A stretch of 41,662 nt of DNA from Cytophagaceae bacterium UBA7467. GTDB taxonomy: Bacteria > Bacteroidota > Bacteroidia > Cytophagales > Spirosomataceae. Shown here piece by piece: positions 14,556 through 22,771 of this stretch (its first letter is position 1; each line of letters begins with the position of its first letter). The position numbers were made by a program, and so were the translations under genes. Location of the stretch: the NCBI GenBank assembly GCA_002479785.1, contig DLPD01000019.1, positions 1 through 41,662 of the forward strand, in the 5' to 3' direction. Under the pieces are notes generated by a model. The model saw only the letters and a list, made by a program, of their open reading frames with translations, did not search any database and was not told where the DNA came from.

Positions 14556-15443
14556 ATGTCCACGGAAACGCAAGCACAATACCAGTTTATTGATAAAATT
14601 ATCCAACATCATTTAGGGGATACTACCGAAGTGAAGGACCTCGAATTTTTCTATGGAGGAAATTTTAACTTGGCGGTCCGTGTACAATTGAAAAATGCGG
14701 ACGAATACTTCATCAAATGGAACCAAGGAGATCACCAAGGACTATTTGATGCGGAAGCGAAAAACCTGGATTTAATCGGAAAAACCTCCTCCATTTCAGT
14801 TCCTAGCGTGATCGGAAATGGAACGATAGAGGAGAAAGAATACTTGATGATGGAATGCATTCCATCGGGAGAAAAGGCCGCAAATTACTGGGTGGATTTT
14901 GGTGAGAAGCTAGCGCGATTGCACAAAAACACAACTGAAAACGGACACGGACTCGATTACACAAATTACATCGGAGCTGCGCCACAAATCAATACTTGGA
15001 ATCAGAATGGCATCGCTTTCTTTATCGAACATCGCCTACGTAACCAATTAGCGAGAGCGATCTATGATCGTAAAATCGATTCAGAATTAGAGGCCAAATT
15101 TGAAACACTTTTTGAAAAATTACCCTCCCTCCTTCCTAACGAAAAGTCGGCTTTAATTCACGGAGACCTTTGGTCCGGAAATGCGATGACAAATCCGCAA
15201 GGATTGATTACGTTAGTGGACCCGGCTTGTTATTTTGGATTTAGAGAGGCAGAGCTTGCTTTTACCACGATGTTTGGGGGATTTGATGAGGCTTTTTACG
15301 AAGCCTACCACGCGAATTTCCCCATAGAAAAAGGATTCCACGAACGTATTCCTTTGTACAATCTGTACCCGCTTTTAGTACATGTTAACCTTTTCGGAGA
15401 AGGTTACTTGCCTGCCGTTAAGAAGATTGTAGATTCCTATTAA
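14556..15443 (+). CDS. Fructosamine kinase family protein
   Basis: A member of the fructosamine/ketosamine-3-kinase family, which phosphorylates sugar adducts on glycated lysines and leads to their removal. The 295-residue protein has an APH-like kinase fold: GGNFNLAVRV near the nucleotide loop, the FIKWN segment with the likely ATP-binding Lys, the catalytic loop H-G-D-L-W-S-G-N, and the metal-binding L-V-D-P-A-C-Y-F-G-F-R-E-A-E-L-A, where the DPA instead of DPE form is usual in this family. It ends with the FGGFDEAFYEAYH helix. The last gene of the rpmH-rnpA-ctp-tsaB-DUF2480 run, it overlaps convergent ispH by 26 nt. Substrate is inferred from family. Confidence 0.88.
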   Translation: MSTETQAQYQFIDKIIQHHLGDTTEVKDLEFFYGGNFNLAVRVQLKNADEYFIKWNQGDHQGLFDAEAKNLDLIGKTSSISVPSVIGNGTIEEKEYLMMECIPSGEKAANYWVDFGEKLARLHKNTTENGHGLDYTNYIGAAPQINTWNQNGIAFFIEHRLRNQLARAIYDRKIDSELEAKFETLFEKLPSLLPNEKSALIHGDLWSGNAMTNPQGLITLVDPACYFGFREAELAFTTMFGGFDEAFYEAYHANFPIEKGFHERIPLYNLYPLLVHVNLFGEGYLPAVKKIVDSY

Positions 15444-16653
15444 CCACTTCATCCACATCTTTCGCTCCTGGGAAAAACGAAACTAGCTTGCGCAAGATTT
15501 CCTCCATCACTGCATCTGGACAGGAAGCTCCGCAGGTTAACAACACCCGAACTTTAGCTTTGGTAGGGATAAACGAGTCACTTAGCTTTTCCTCTTTAGC
15601 CGCATTATCAAAATGCAATACCTGGTCTCCAGCAATCAATTTCTCCGCATTCTTTATGAAATAGGTAGGTAATTTTTGCATACACAAATCCACTAAATGG
15701 GCTGTATTAGAAGAATTATAGCCTCCTGCGACAATGGCAAAATCTGCCTCCTCAGCTAATAAGCCGTAAGTTGCACTTTGATTATCATTTGTAGCATAAC
15801 AAAGTGTATCACGCGTATCCGCAAAATAATCCTTGGTATTTTCAGGTGATAATTGGAAGTGCAAACGAATGACTTGACGTAAATAATCCACAATTTCTTG
15901 TGTATCTGTCGCTAACATCGTCGTTTGATTCACCACTCCAATTCGTTTTAAATCAGTAGAGGGATCGAAACCCGCTGAATATTGTCCCTCGAATTCGGCA
16001 TAAAACTCTTCCGCTGACTTTTCTTCTTTAATATAAGCAGCCAAGGCAATCGCCTGTTTGATATCTTTGATAATTAACGTGGGTGTCACGGACTGTGAAT
16101 GTGAAAAAGTAGCTTTCGTTTCTTCGTGACTCGGTTTTCCATGAACAATCACGGTATAGTCTTTTTTACCGATCGCATCTGCTCGATTCCAGACTTTCTC
16201 TACAAAAGGACAGGTCGTATCATAGGCATAAGGATCAATCCCGCGTGATTGCAAGATAGCCTGTGTTTCCAAAGTGGTCCCAAAAGCGGGCACGATTACC
16301 ACATCATTCGAACTCAATTCTTCCCAAGCCACGAGCTGATTCCCCGTAGTATCTTGAATAAAACGCACACCACGATCCAATAAGTCCGCGTTCACGGCAG
16401 GATTATGAATCATTTCAGACAATAAGAAAATGCGTTTATCTGGATTCTCATCGATAATCTGATAGGCTGTTTCTACGGCATTTTCCACTCCATAGCAGAA
16501 GCCAAAATGTCGAGAAAGCAATACCTCCACCGGACCAAAATCCAGGTGTGTAGGCGTGAAATCCTTCTTTAATTTATCTTGAACTCGACGAGCCTCTTTA
16601 ATCCGACCGATCAAATTACTCTTAAACAAAGAGGGGATGGAGAAGGATTTCAT
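15418..16653 (-). CDS. ispH: 4-hydroxy-3-methylbut-2-enyl diphosphate reductase (long form)
   Basis: IspH (LytB) is the last enzyme of the MEP pathway, reducing HMBPP to IPP and DMAPP with a [4Fe-4S] cluster. The three cluster cysteines are in HFGFCYGVENAV, TTCPFVEKVW and LTCGASCPDAVMEEIL. The 411-residue protein belongs to the longer, plant/cyanobacterial/Bacteroidota-like group rather than the 310-residue E. coli type, with an N-terminal segment (MKSFSIPSLFKSNLIGRIK) and an insertion around AFGTT to the HGK motif. An upstream in-frame start at 16719 would add 22 basic residues not typical of the family; I chose the ATG at 16651-16653. dxs, the first enzyme of the pathway, is also in this window. 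Confidence 0.95.
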   Translation of the reverse strand: MKSFSIPSLFKSNLIGRIKEARRVQDKLKKDFTPTHLDFGPVEVLLSRHFGFCYGVENAVETAYQIIDENPDKRIFLLSEMIHNPAVNADLLDRGVRFIQDTTGNQLVAWEELSSNDVVIVPAFGTTLETQAILQSRGIDPYAYDTTCPFVEKVWNRADAIGKKDYTVIVHGKPSHEETKATFSHSQSVTPTLIIKDIKQAIALAAYIKEEKSAEEFYAEFEGQYSAGFDPSTDLKRIGVVNQTTMLATDTQEIVDYLRQVIRLHFQLSPENTKDYFADTRDTLCYATNDNQSATYGLLAEEADFAIVAGGYNSSNTAHLVDLCMQKLPTYFIKNAEKLIAGDQVLHFDNAAKEEKLSDSFIPTKAKVRVLLTCGASCPDAVMEEILRKLVSFFPGAKDVDEVVNRNLQSS

Positions 16654-16750
16654 TTTTTTAAAGGTTCGTTTTAGAGGGGGATTAGTTGTGAATGTACGCT
16701 TTTGTGCAATTGAATGCATTTTATAAACTAATTTTTTGGTTATTGGTTTT

Positions 16751-16758
16751 CAAAATTA
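16751..16758 (-). promoter_or_regulatory. Candidate -7 element for ispH
   Basis: TAATTTTG on the minus strand matches TAnnTTTG fully. No -33 box is visible at normal distance. It would place the transcript start near 16747, leaving a leader of about 95 nt to the chosen start codon. Confidence 0.4.
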
Positions 16759-16822
16759 CGACATCTACGGCAATTAATCATTTTTTGTGGCTAATTTGCA
16801 CCTCATTTAATTAGTAAACTGT

Positions 16823-17188
16823 ATGGAATTTGAGCCAGCTATCGTCGTAGAAGAATGGGAAATGATTCTCGATTTTTTCGAAAACGCGTTTGGCAAGCGT
16901 CCCACCGAAATGGAACCGATTTTGTTGATGATCGGGGTTCAAGAATTAGGTCAGGGACACGCGCATTTTACGAAAGAACAAAAGCAAGATCTCCTACATA
17001 TCGCCACCTGTAAGGTATTGAGTTACAGTGGTTTTTATCGTTTAGAGGGCTTAGATGAGGAAGGTTGGCCACATTGGGAGAATGTACAAGGAATTCCTTC
17101 TTTGCCTTTGAAAGAACAAGAAATCCTCTTAAAAGCACACATCATTCATTATTTCAAAACCGAGGTATTCCCGAATGAAGATCATTAG
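16823..17188 (+). CDS. Conserved hypothetical acidic protein, first gene of the exonuclease III operon
   Basis: A 121-residue soluble protein that I cannot assign to a named family. It is acidic and mostly helical (EFEPAIVVEEWEMILDFFENAFGKRP; EPILLMIGVQELGQG; TKEQKQDLLHIATCKVLSYSGFYRLEGLDEEGWPHWENVQGIP), with Trp-rich turns in the middle and a helical C terminus (KEQEILLKAHIIHYFKTEVFP). There is no signal peptide, membrane segment or metal-binding pattern. Its last 14 nt overlap the start of the exonuclease III gene, so translation is likely to be coupled. By position it may be connected with DNA repair, but that is only inference. Confidence 0.75.
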   Translation: MEFEPAIVVEEWEMILDFFENAFGKRPTEMEPILLMIGVQELGQGHAHFTKEQKQDLLHIATCKVLSYSGFYRLEGLDEEGWPHWENVQGIPSLPLKEQEILLKAHIIHYFKTEVFPNEDH

Positions 17189-17939
17189 TTATAACGTGAA
17201 CGGCATTCGTGCCGCCATGACCAAAGGGTTTGTTTCTTGGCTTCAAGAAGAAAATCCAGATATCCTCTGTATCCAAGAATTGAAAGCCGAGGTGGAACAA
17301 GTAGACTTGAGCGAAATTTTCGCCCTAGGCTACGAGGTCTATTGGCATTCCGCGCAGAAAAAAGGATATTCTGGCGTAGCCATCTTCAGTAAAATCAGGC
17401 CCAATAACGTATCAGTGGGTTGCGGTATCGATAAATACGATGCTGAAGGCCGCGTGTTGCGTGCTGATTACGATGGATTTTCCGTGATGAGTGTCTATAT
17501 GCCATCAGGATCAAGTGGTGATGAAAGACAAGCTTTCAAAATGGAATGGTTAGGCGATTTTCAAAACTACATCAATGCCCTGAAAATCGAATTCCCCAAT
17601 TTAGTCATCGCAGGCGATTACAATATTTGCCACAAAGCCATCGACATCCATAACCCGAAAGGCAACGCGAACAGTTCTGGTTTCCTTCCTGAAGAGCGCG
17701 AATGGATGGACGGATTTGTGAGTCGTGGATTTGTAGATTCCTTTAGAGCGATCCATTCAGAACCTCACCACTACAGCTGGTGGTCCTATCGCGCAGGAGC
17801 TCGTGGTAAAAACTTGGGGTGGCGAATTGATTACCAAATGGTGTCTGAACCTTTGGCAGAAAAAATTCAACATGCCTCTATCCTTCCAGATGTCAAACAT
17901 TCTGACCATTGCCCTATCGTACTACTTTTAAACAGCTAA
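17175..17939 (+). CDS. xth: Exodeoxyribonuclease III (AP endonuclease)
   Basis: A class II AP endonuclease with 3'-5' exonuclease activity, used in base excision repair. The 254-residue protein carries the family motifs in order: ISYNVNGIRAA, CIQELKAE (metal-binding Glu), YSGVAIFSK, SVYMPSG, VIAGDYNICH (Asp/Asn), GWRIDYQM and the C-terminal S-D-H-C-P-I-V (Asp/His catalytic pair). It has normal length and no extra domain. It overlaps the hypothetical gene upstream by 14 nt and ends 4 nt before the ferredoxin gene, so it is in the middle of a four-gene operon. Confidence 0.96.
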   Translation: MKIISYNVNGIRAAMTKGFVSWLQEENPDILCIQELKAEVEQVDLSEIFALGYEVYWHSAQKKGYSGVAIFSKIRPNNVSVGCGIDKYDAEGRVLRADYDGFSVMSVYMPSGSSGDERQAFKMEWLGDFQNYINALKIEFPNLVIAGDYNICHKAIDIHNPKGNANSSGFLPEEREWMDGFVSRGFVDSFRAIHSEPHHYSWWSYRAGARGKNLGWRIDYQMVSEPLAEKIQHASILPDVKHSDHCPIVLLLNS

Positions 17940-17943
17940 TTAT

Positions 17944-18246
17944 ATGCACTTCGAAAAACACGTATTTATCTGCGCTAACGACAAAGATGCCCCTAAAAAA
18001 TGTTGCGGTTCTGGTCATGGAACTGCATTAGTAGAGGCTTTCCGCGCAAGTTATGCCGCTCAAGGTGGAAGCGCTAAAATCCGTATTCAAAAATCAGGTT
18101 GCCTCGATTTCTGTGGAAAAGGACCCACTATGGTCGTCTATCCAGAAGGAGTTTTCTACGGCAATGTACAGTTAGAAGATGTAGCAGAGATCACAAAATC
18201 GCATTTAATCGAGGATGAAATTGTGACTCGCCTCCAAATTCAATAA
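17944..18246 (+). CDS. Thioredoxin-like [2Fe-2S] ferredoxin domain protein
   Basis: A small (100-residue) protein of the thioredoxin-like [2Fe-2S] ferredoxin type. The cluster ligands are visible as Cys10, Cys20 or Cys21 (CANDKDAPKKCCGSG), Cys53 and Cys57 (SGCLDFCGKGP), which is the CX(9-10)C...CX3C pattern of this fold; the C-K-G-P-x-M-V-V-Y-P-E-G-V-F-Y-G segment is typical of stand-alone members. There is no signal peptide, so it is cytoplasmic. It lies 4 nt after xth and 8 nt before the RecB-like nuclease gene, so an electron-transfer or cluster-sensing role with these enzymes is possible, but no partner can be named. Confidence 0.9.
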   Translation: MHFEKHVFICANDKDAPKKCCGSGHGTALVEAFRASYAAQGGSAKIRIQKSGCLDFCGKGPTMVVYPEGVFYGNVQLEDVAEITKSHLIEDEIVTRLQIQ

Positions 18247-18254
18247 ATTGCAAC

Positions 18255-18878
18255 ATGATTTACCGCTTATATCCCACGCTTTTAAATTCCTTTAACCTCT
18301 ATTTAAGCCAATCCCGCGATGGAAATGGCAAAATCATTGTGGATGAAATCGAGCTAATTGATCGTATCAACCGCGTACGTAAACCCACCACGAATGCGCA
18401 ACAAAAAGGGATTGATTTTGAGCGAGCGGTAACTTTAGGCGAAAATGAAGAGGCATTCGCTGAGGGAATCATCGATCAAGCGCGTGAATTATTACCTGCC
18501 AAATACAAGACCCAGTTTTATGTTGAGTCGCGTTACAAAAACGCGCAAATCTACGGCTACATAGATGGCGTGGGCGATACGGTGGCTTTTGATCTAAAAA
18601 GTACAGCGTATTACGAGCCGAATCGCTTTTTGCATAATCACCAAAATCTGTATTTACTAGGTCTTCAGAAATACGGCATTGAGCGCCTGGACTACGTTAT
18701 TACGGACTTCAAACAGGTGTACGTGGAGTCTTACGATGTGAAAAATATCGATTTCAGCTTTCAATACGACCAAATTGAGAAATTCATTCTTTTCTTAGAA
18801 GAGAACAAAAAATTCATCCGGGACAAGAAGATTTTTGACCGAAAATCGAGCGATAATCAATTATCCATTTTTGAGTAA
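18255..18878 (+). CDS. RecB-like PD-(D/E)XK nuclease family protein
   Basis: A 207-residue protein whose key residues fit the RecB/Cas4-like PD-(D/E)XK nuclease group: G-I-D-F-E near residues 52-56 (helix with the first acidic residue), G-Y-I-D-G-V near 101-106 (Asp104), F-D-L-K-S-T near 112-117 (Asp113, Lys115), and a helix H-Q-N-L-Y-L-L near 129-135 (Q-x-x-Y). Spacing between the last three is as in the family. It has no C-terminal Cys cluster of the Cas4 or AddB kind and no helicase. The start is ATG, 8 nt after the ferredoxin. The nuclease assignment is from motifs only; substrate and role are unknown. It overlaps convergent yjjG by 18 nt. Confidence 0.75.
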   Translation: MIYRLYPTLLNSFNLYLSQSRDGNGKIIVDEIELIDRINRVRKPTTNAQQKGIDFERAVTLGENEEAFAEGIIDQARELLPAKYKTQFYVESRYKNAQIYGYIDGVGDTVAFDLKSTAYYEPNRFLHNHQNLYLLGLQKYGIERLDYVITDFKQVYVESYDVKNIDFSFQYDQIEKFILFLEENKKFIRDKKIFDRKSSDNQLSIFE

Positions 18879-19544
18879 TCCCCTTAATTCGACCAGATGC
18901 TGTATTTCGTAAGGTAAATTCGTATTTATCGATAAGGGATTATAATGAATTGCCGGAATACCTGCATTCAACGCTCCCTTTACATCAGCCTCCACGTGAT
19001 CGCCAATCATCAGCGCTTCTTCTGCTTGAATACCCGCACGCTTTAACGCATATTCAAAAAACAATGGACTCGGTTTCTTAGTACCCACTTGCTGAGACGT
19101 AATAATTTCTTTGAAAAAAGAGCGCATCCCTGCCCCCTCGATCTTCACATATTGAATGTCGTCAAAGCCGTTGGTCAGAATGTACAAAGGAAAATGGGCG
19201 GCTAAATCTTGAATGACTTCAAAAGCCCCCGGCATTAAATTCGTCTTTCGCGGCGCTCTAGACAGGTATTTATCGCCAAATTCTCCAGCAGGACCTTCAA
19301 CACCCAGCTCCTCAAAAAAGCGAACGAAGCGTGTCTCCCGTAATTCTGATTGCGATATTTCTCCTGCCGCATATTGATCCCAGAGCCCATTATTGATTTT
19401 TTCAAAGCACGCCCAGTAACTTGAGGGTTCAATGCTTAGCGCATATTCGTCGGCTAATTCCAGCAAAACTTCTTTTGCATTTAAATCATGATCCCACAGC
19501 GTGTGATCCCAGTCAAAAAAAAGTGCTTTCGGGCTAAAATTCAT
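18861..19544 (-). CDS. yjjG: YjjG-type HAD nucleotidase
   Basis: A haloacid dehalogenase-superfamily phosphatase of the YjjG group (noncanonical pyrimidine nucleotidase), 227 residues. Motif I is F-F-D-W-D-H-T-L-W-D-H-D (Asp11, Asp13), motif II I-L-T-N-G-F-D-D-I-Q, motif III Lys in TSQQVGTKKPSPLFFEYAL, and motif IV M-I-G-D-H-V-E-A-D-V-K-G-A. The cap domain is the C1 type. YjjG is thought to clean up modified nucleotides, matching the DNA-maintenance genes around it. Its -7 box TACCTTTG (minus strand, 19549-19556) ends only 4 nt before the ATG, so its mRNA is probably leaderless. The 3' end overlaps the RecB-like gene. Confidence 0.85.
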   Translation of the reverse strand: MNFSPKALFFDWDHTLWDHDLNAKEVLLELADEYALSIEPSSYWACFEKINNGLWDQYAAGEISQSELRETRFVRFFEELGVEGPAGEFGDKYLSRAPRKTNLMPGAFEVIQDLAAHFPLYILTNGFDDIQYVKIEGAGMRSFFKEIITSQQVGTKKPSPLFFEYALKRAGIQAEEALMIGDHVEADVKGALNAGIPAIHYNPLSINTNLPYEIQHLVELRGLLKNG

Positions 19545-19548
19545 GTAA

Positions 19549-19573
19549 CAAAGGTAATAATAACTTACCTTTG
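19549..19573. promoter_or_regulatory. Divergent promoters, yjjG (minus) and exonuclease (plus)
   Basis: Two perfect TACCTTTG -7 boxes face away from each other: minus strand 19549-19556 for yjjG and plus strand 19566-19573 for the DEDDh exonuclease. Only 9 bp separate them, so their -33 regions overlap the other gene's -7 region. No clear TTTG is visible at -33 for either. Confidence 0.7.
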
Positions 19574-19597
19574 CTTTAGCCCATTTTAAAATATCCT

Positions 19598-20407
19598 ATG
19601 GAACATCAATTAAAGCTAAAGAGACCTCTCGCATTTTTCGATTTAGAGACGACGGGTATACAAATTAACCGAGATCGCATAGTCGAGATTTCGATTGCCA
19701 AAGCCAATCTAGACGGAAGTGTGGAGGTAAAAACGCGCCGCGTGAACCCAGGTATTCCGATTCCTTTAGAGGCTTCTTTAGTACATGGCATCTATGATGA
19801 CGATGTGAAGGATGAACCTACTTTTCGGATGATGGCAAAATCCTTAGCTGCATTTTTAGAAGGTTGCGATCTTGCCGGCTTTAATTCCAATCGTTTCGAT
19901 GTGCCTATGTTAGTAGAGGAAATGCTACGCGCTGAGGTGGATTTCGATATGAAAAACAGAAAATTAGTGGATGCACAACGCATTTTCCATTTAATGGAGC
20001 CACGTAATTTAACCGCTGCCTACCAATTTTACTGTGGTAAAGAATTAATCGGGGCACACGGAGCTGAGGCAGATGTGTTAGCCACGTTAGAAGTTTTAAA
20101 TGCGCAAGTAAAACACTACGCGAACAAGTCAATCAAGGATGCGGAGGGAAATGATGTATTCCCGATCCAAAACGACATGGACAAGTTACATGAACTAAGT
20201 GCCTCGAATTCAATTGACTACGCTAACCGCATGGCCTACAACAAAGACCGGGTGGCTTGCTTTAATTTTGGCAAACACATAGGTAAACCCGTGATAGAAG
20301 TATTAAAGTCTGACCCGTCTTATTACGACTGGATGATGAAGGGTGATTTCCCCATGGACACAAAGCGCAAACTAACCGAAATTAAATTGCAAGGTTTTCA
20401 GCGTTAA
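19598..20407 (+). CDS. DEDDh 3'-5' exonuclease (DNA polymerase III epsilon-like)
   Basis: A 269-residue 3'-5' exonuclease of the DnaQ/DEDDh superfamily. ExoI motif: F-F-D-L-E-T-T-G (Asp15, Glu17); ExoII: A-G-F-N-S-N-R-F-D-V-P-M-L; ExoIII: H-G-A-E-A-D-V-L-A-T-L-E (His and Asp). After about residue 225 a C-terminal segment, CFNFGKHIGKPVIEVLKSDPSYYDWMMKGDFPMDTKRKL, is the ExoX-like C-terminal domain that recurs after DEDDh domains in Bacteroidota proteins. It is therefore likely a stand-alone repair or proofreading exonuclease rather than the replicative epsilon subunit. Transcribed from a consensus -7 box with a leader of about 20 nt. Confidence 0.88.
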   Translation: MEHQLKLKRPLAFFDLETTGIQINRDRIVEISIAKANLDGSVEVKTRRVNPGIPIPLEASLVHGIYDDDVKDEPTFRMMAKSLAAFLEGCDLAGFNSNRFDVPMLVEEMLRAEVDFDMKNRKLVDAQRIFHLMEPRNLTAAYQFYCGKELIGAHGAEADVLATLEVLNAQVKHYANKSIKDAEGNDVFPIQNDMDKLHELSASNSIDYANRMAYNKDRVACFNFGKHIGKPVIEVLKSDPSYYDWMMKGDFPMDTKRKLTEIKLQGFQR

Positions 20408-20442
20408 GGCATTTTTGATGTCGAGGCTATCAGATATTTTCG

Positions 20443-20450
20443 TAAATTTG
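20443..20450 (+). promoter_or_regulatory. Candidate -7 element for the nuoKLMN operon
   Basis: TAAATTTG, a full match to TAnnTTTG, 62 bp upstream of the nuoK ATG. A TTTG is present at 20414-20417 but 25 bp away, beyond the usual spacing. It supports separate transcription of nuoK and its followers. Confidence 0.5.
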
Positions 20451-20512
20451 CCTCGCATAAATGCATTTTTTGGACGGGCTTTTGCCTAGAGCCTTTGTTA
20501 TTATTTAAGACT

Positions 20513-20842
20513 ATGCAATCAATACCAGAAATTATCCGTACGATTCCATTAACCCATTACATTATGCTGAGCTCAGCCTTGTTTTGCATTGGAATTTTGG
20601 GCGTATTAACACGTAGAAATGCGATCATCGTATTTATGGCGATCGAATTAATGTTAAATGCCGTTAACTTATTGCTAGCTGCATTCTCCTCCTACTATTC
20701 TGACCCAGCTGGCCAAATTTTCGTATTCTTCATTATGGCCGTGGCCGCAGCGGAGGTCGCTGTTGGTTTAGCGATCATTGTCATGATTTACCGAAATATT
20801 CAAAGCATCGATATCGGTGTTCTTAACAAATTGAAAAACTAA
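20513..20842 (+). CDS. nuoK: NADH-quinone oxidoreductase subunit K
   Basis: NuoK, a small membrane subunit of respiratory complex I. The 109-residue protein has three membrane helices with the two conserved buried glutamates: Glu45 (MAIELMLNAVNL) and Glu81 (MAVAAAEVAVGLAI), both needed for proton pumping. An in-frame TTG at 20495 would add six residues, but the ATG at 20513 gives the normal start (MQSIPEIIRTIPLTHY). It begins a four-gene operon, nuoK-L-M-N; unusually nuoJ and the other complex I genes are not upstream, where an exonuclease gene sits instead. Confidence 0.96.
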   Translation: MQSIPEIIRTIPLTHYIMLSSALFCIGILGVLTRRNAIIVFMAIELMLNAVNLLLAAFSSYYSDPAGQIFVFFIMAVAAAEVAVGLAIIVMIYRNIQSIDIGVLNKLKN

Positions 20843-20869
20843 TTAAGCGCAATATTCCGCCCAATTAAT

Positions 20870-22753
20870 ATGTCTTTACTATTCCTCATTCCACTATTAC
20901 CTTTATTAGGCTTTGCTATTAATGGTTTAGCGTACCCGAAATTACCGAAGCAAATCGCGGGCATCATTGGGACTATTCCTCCATTGGTTGCCTTCGCCTT
21001 ATCACTTCAGTTGTTCTTGAATTTCGACGGTCAGACACAGATTCTTCCGATCGCAGATTGGATTAAGGTAGGCTCTCTAGAGATTCCATTTGCCTTTCAA
21101 ATCGACCAACTATCCATCTTAATGCTCCTCGTGATTACAGGAGTAGGCACTTTGATTCACGTGTATTCGATTGGGTATATGTCCCACGATGCGGGTTTTG
21201 GGAAGTTTTTTGCTTTCCTAAATCTGTTCGTTTTCTTTATGTTAATCCTCGTGTTAGGAGCGAACTTCACAGTCTTGTTCATTGGTTGGGAAGGAGTAGG
21301 TTTGTGTTCTTACTTATTAATTGGATTCTGGAACCAAAAGAATTCCTACGGTGATGCAGCGCGCAAGGCCTTCATTATGAACCGTATTGGTGACTTAGGT
21401 TTCTTAGTAGGTATTTTCTTGTTGATCCAAGATTTTGGAACAACGGATTACCAAACGATTTTCACGGCGATTCAAAGCGGCGATTATACGACTGATTTAA
21501 GCATCATCGCCTTCTGTCTTTTCATCGGTGCGATGGGTAAATCAGCACAGATTCCGTTGTTCACCTGGCTTCCAGATGCGATGGCGGGCCCTACACCTGT
21601 CTCAGCTTTGATTCACGCAGCGACGATGGTGACAGCGGGTATTTACATGGTTATTCGTGCAAATACTTTGTTTGAAATGAGTCCAGAAGTATTGCATTTT
21701 GTGGGTTGGATCGGTTTAGCTACAGCCTTGTTAGGAGCGGCGATTGGTCTTTTCCAAAACGATATCAAAAAAGTCCTTGCCTATTCAACAGTATCCCAAT
21801 TAGGGTATATGTTCATGGGTCTAGGTGCTTCCGCTTACACGGCGTCGTTCTTCCACGTAATGACACACGCGTTCTTTAAGGCCCTATTGTTCTTAGGAGC
21901 AGGTTCTGTGATTCACGCCATGTCAGACGAACAAGATATTCGCAGCATGGGTGGATTGAAATCAAAAATGCCTATCACATTCATCACGTTTATGTTAGGA
22001 ACGATCGCAATTGCGGGTATTCCACCTTTCGCGGGTTTCTTCTCGAAAGATGAGATCCTAGCGAGTCTATACCACCACGACCCATTGATGTGGGGTTTAG
22101 CGATTGTGGGTTCTGCTTTGACCTCCTTCTACATGTTCCGTGTGTTCATTTTGACTTTCTACGGAGAGTTCAGGGGCACGGAAAAACAAGCGCATCATTT
22201 ACATGAATCGCCTATCACGATGACCTTGCCGTTGATTATTTTAGCGGTTTTCTCTGTGGGTGGCGGTTTGATTAACCTACCTCACTTTGCGGGTGGAAAT
22301 GAATTCCTAGCCCATTGGTTAGCCCCCTTACTACCTGAAGCAGGTGAAGCTGGCGAAGTTAACTTCCTAAGTTTAGAAGGAGGCGCACCCCTTTTAGCGG
22401 CATTCTTGCCGGCTTTCCTAGCTATCTACGTTTTTGGAATGCAAAAATCAGTGCCATCTGAAGACGCAGAAATCTCAGGAATCCAAAAAGTCATTTACCA
22501 CAAATTCTACATCGATGAATTATACGATATGTTATTTGTGAAACCTATCGCTTTCTTATCGAACTTCTTCTTCCAAGTGATCGACTTCCTAGTGATTGAC
22601 TTGTTCGTGGAGGGTTTAGGCCGTTTTGTAAAGTATGCTTCGAGTGAGTTCCGCAGAGCCCAAACAGGAAACGTAGGCATTTACCTCTTCTGCATGGTAG
22701 CGGCCATCGTTGTCATCTTATTTGTCAGTTTAAAAAGTACGATCCTTTCTTAA
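20870..22753 (+). CDS. nuoL: NADH-quinone oxidoreductase subunit L
   Basis: NuoL, the distal antiporter-like subunit of complex I, 627 residues, with about 16 membrane helices. Diagnostic stretches are F-I-G-W-E-G-V-G-L-C-S-Y-L-L-I-G-F-W (conserved Glu), KSAQIPLFTWLPDAMAGPTPVSALIHAATMVTAGIY, DIKKVLAYSTVSQLGYM (conserved Lys) and THAFFKALLFLGAGSVIHA. The C-terminal stretch (YHKFYIDELYDMLFVKPIAFLSNFF onward) is the long lateral helix found only in NuoL. It follows nuoK by 27 nt in the nuoKLMN operon. Confidence 0.97.
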   Translation: MSLLFLIPLLPLLGFAINGLAYPKLPKQIAGIIGTIPPLVAFALSLQLFLNFDGQTQILPIADWIKVGSLEIPFAFQIDQLSILMLLVITGVGTLIHVYSIGYMSHDAGFGKFFAFLNLFVFFMLILVLGANFTVLFIGWEGVGLCSYLLIGFWNQKNSYGDAARKAFIMNRIGDLGFLVGIFLLIQDFGTTDYQTIFTAIQSGDYTTDLSIIAFCLFIGAMGKSAQIPLFTWLPDAMAGPTPVSALIHAATMVTAGIYMVIRANTLFEMSPEVLHFVGWIGLATALLGAAIGLFQNDIKKVLAYSTVSQLGYMFMGLGASAYTASFFHVMTHAFFKALLFLGAGSVIHAMSDEQDIRSMGGLKSKMPITFITFMLGTIAIAGIPPFAGFFSKDEILASLYHHDPLMWGLAIVGSALTSFYMFRVFILTFYGEFRGTEKQAHHLHESPITMTLPLIILAVFSVGGGLINLPHFAGGNEFLAHWLAPLLPEAGEAGEVNFLSLEGGAPLLAAFLPAFLAIYVFGMQKSVPSEDAEISGIQKVIYHKFYIDELYDMLFVKPIAFLSNFFFQVIDFLVIDLFVEGLGRFVKYASSEFRRAQTGNVGIYLFCMVAAIVVILFVSLKSTILS

Positions 22754-22771
22754 TACGATCGCCACATAGCT

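Noticed and set aside
20455..20470. GCAT-AA-ATGC followed by T6, as an attenuator in front of nuoK
   Set aside because: The stem is only 4 bp with a 2-nt loop, too weak to support.
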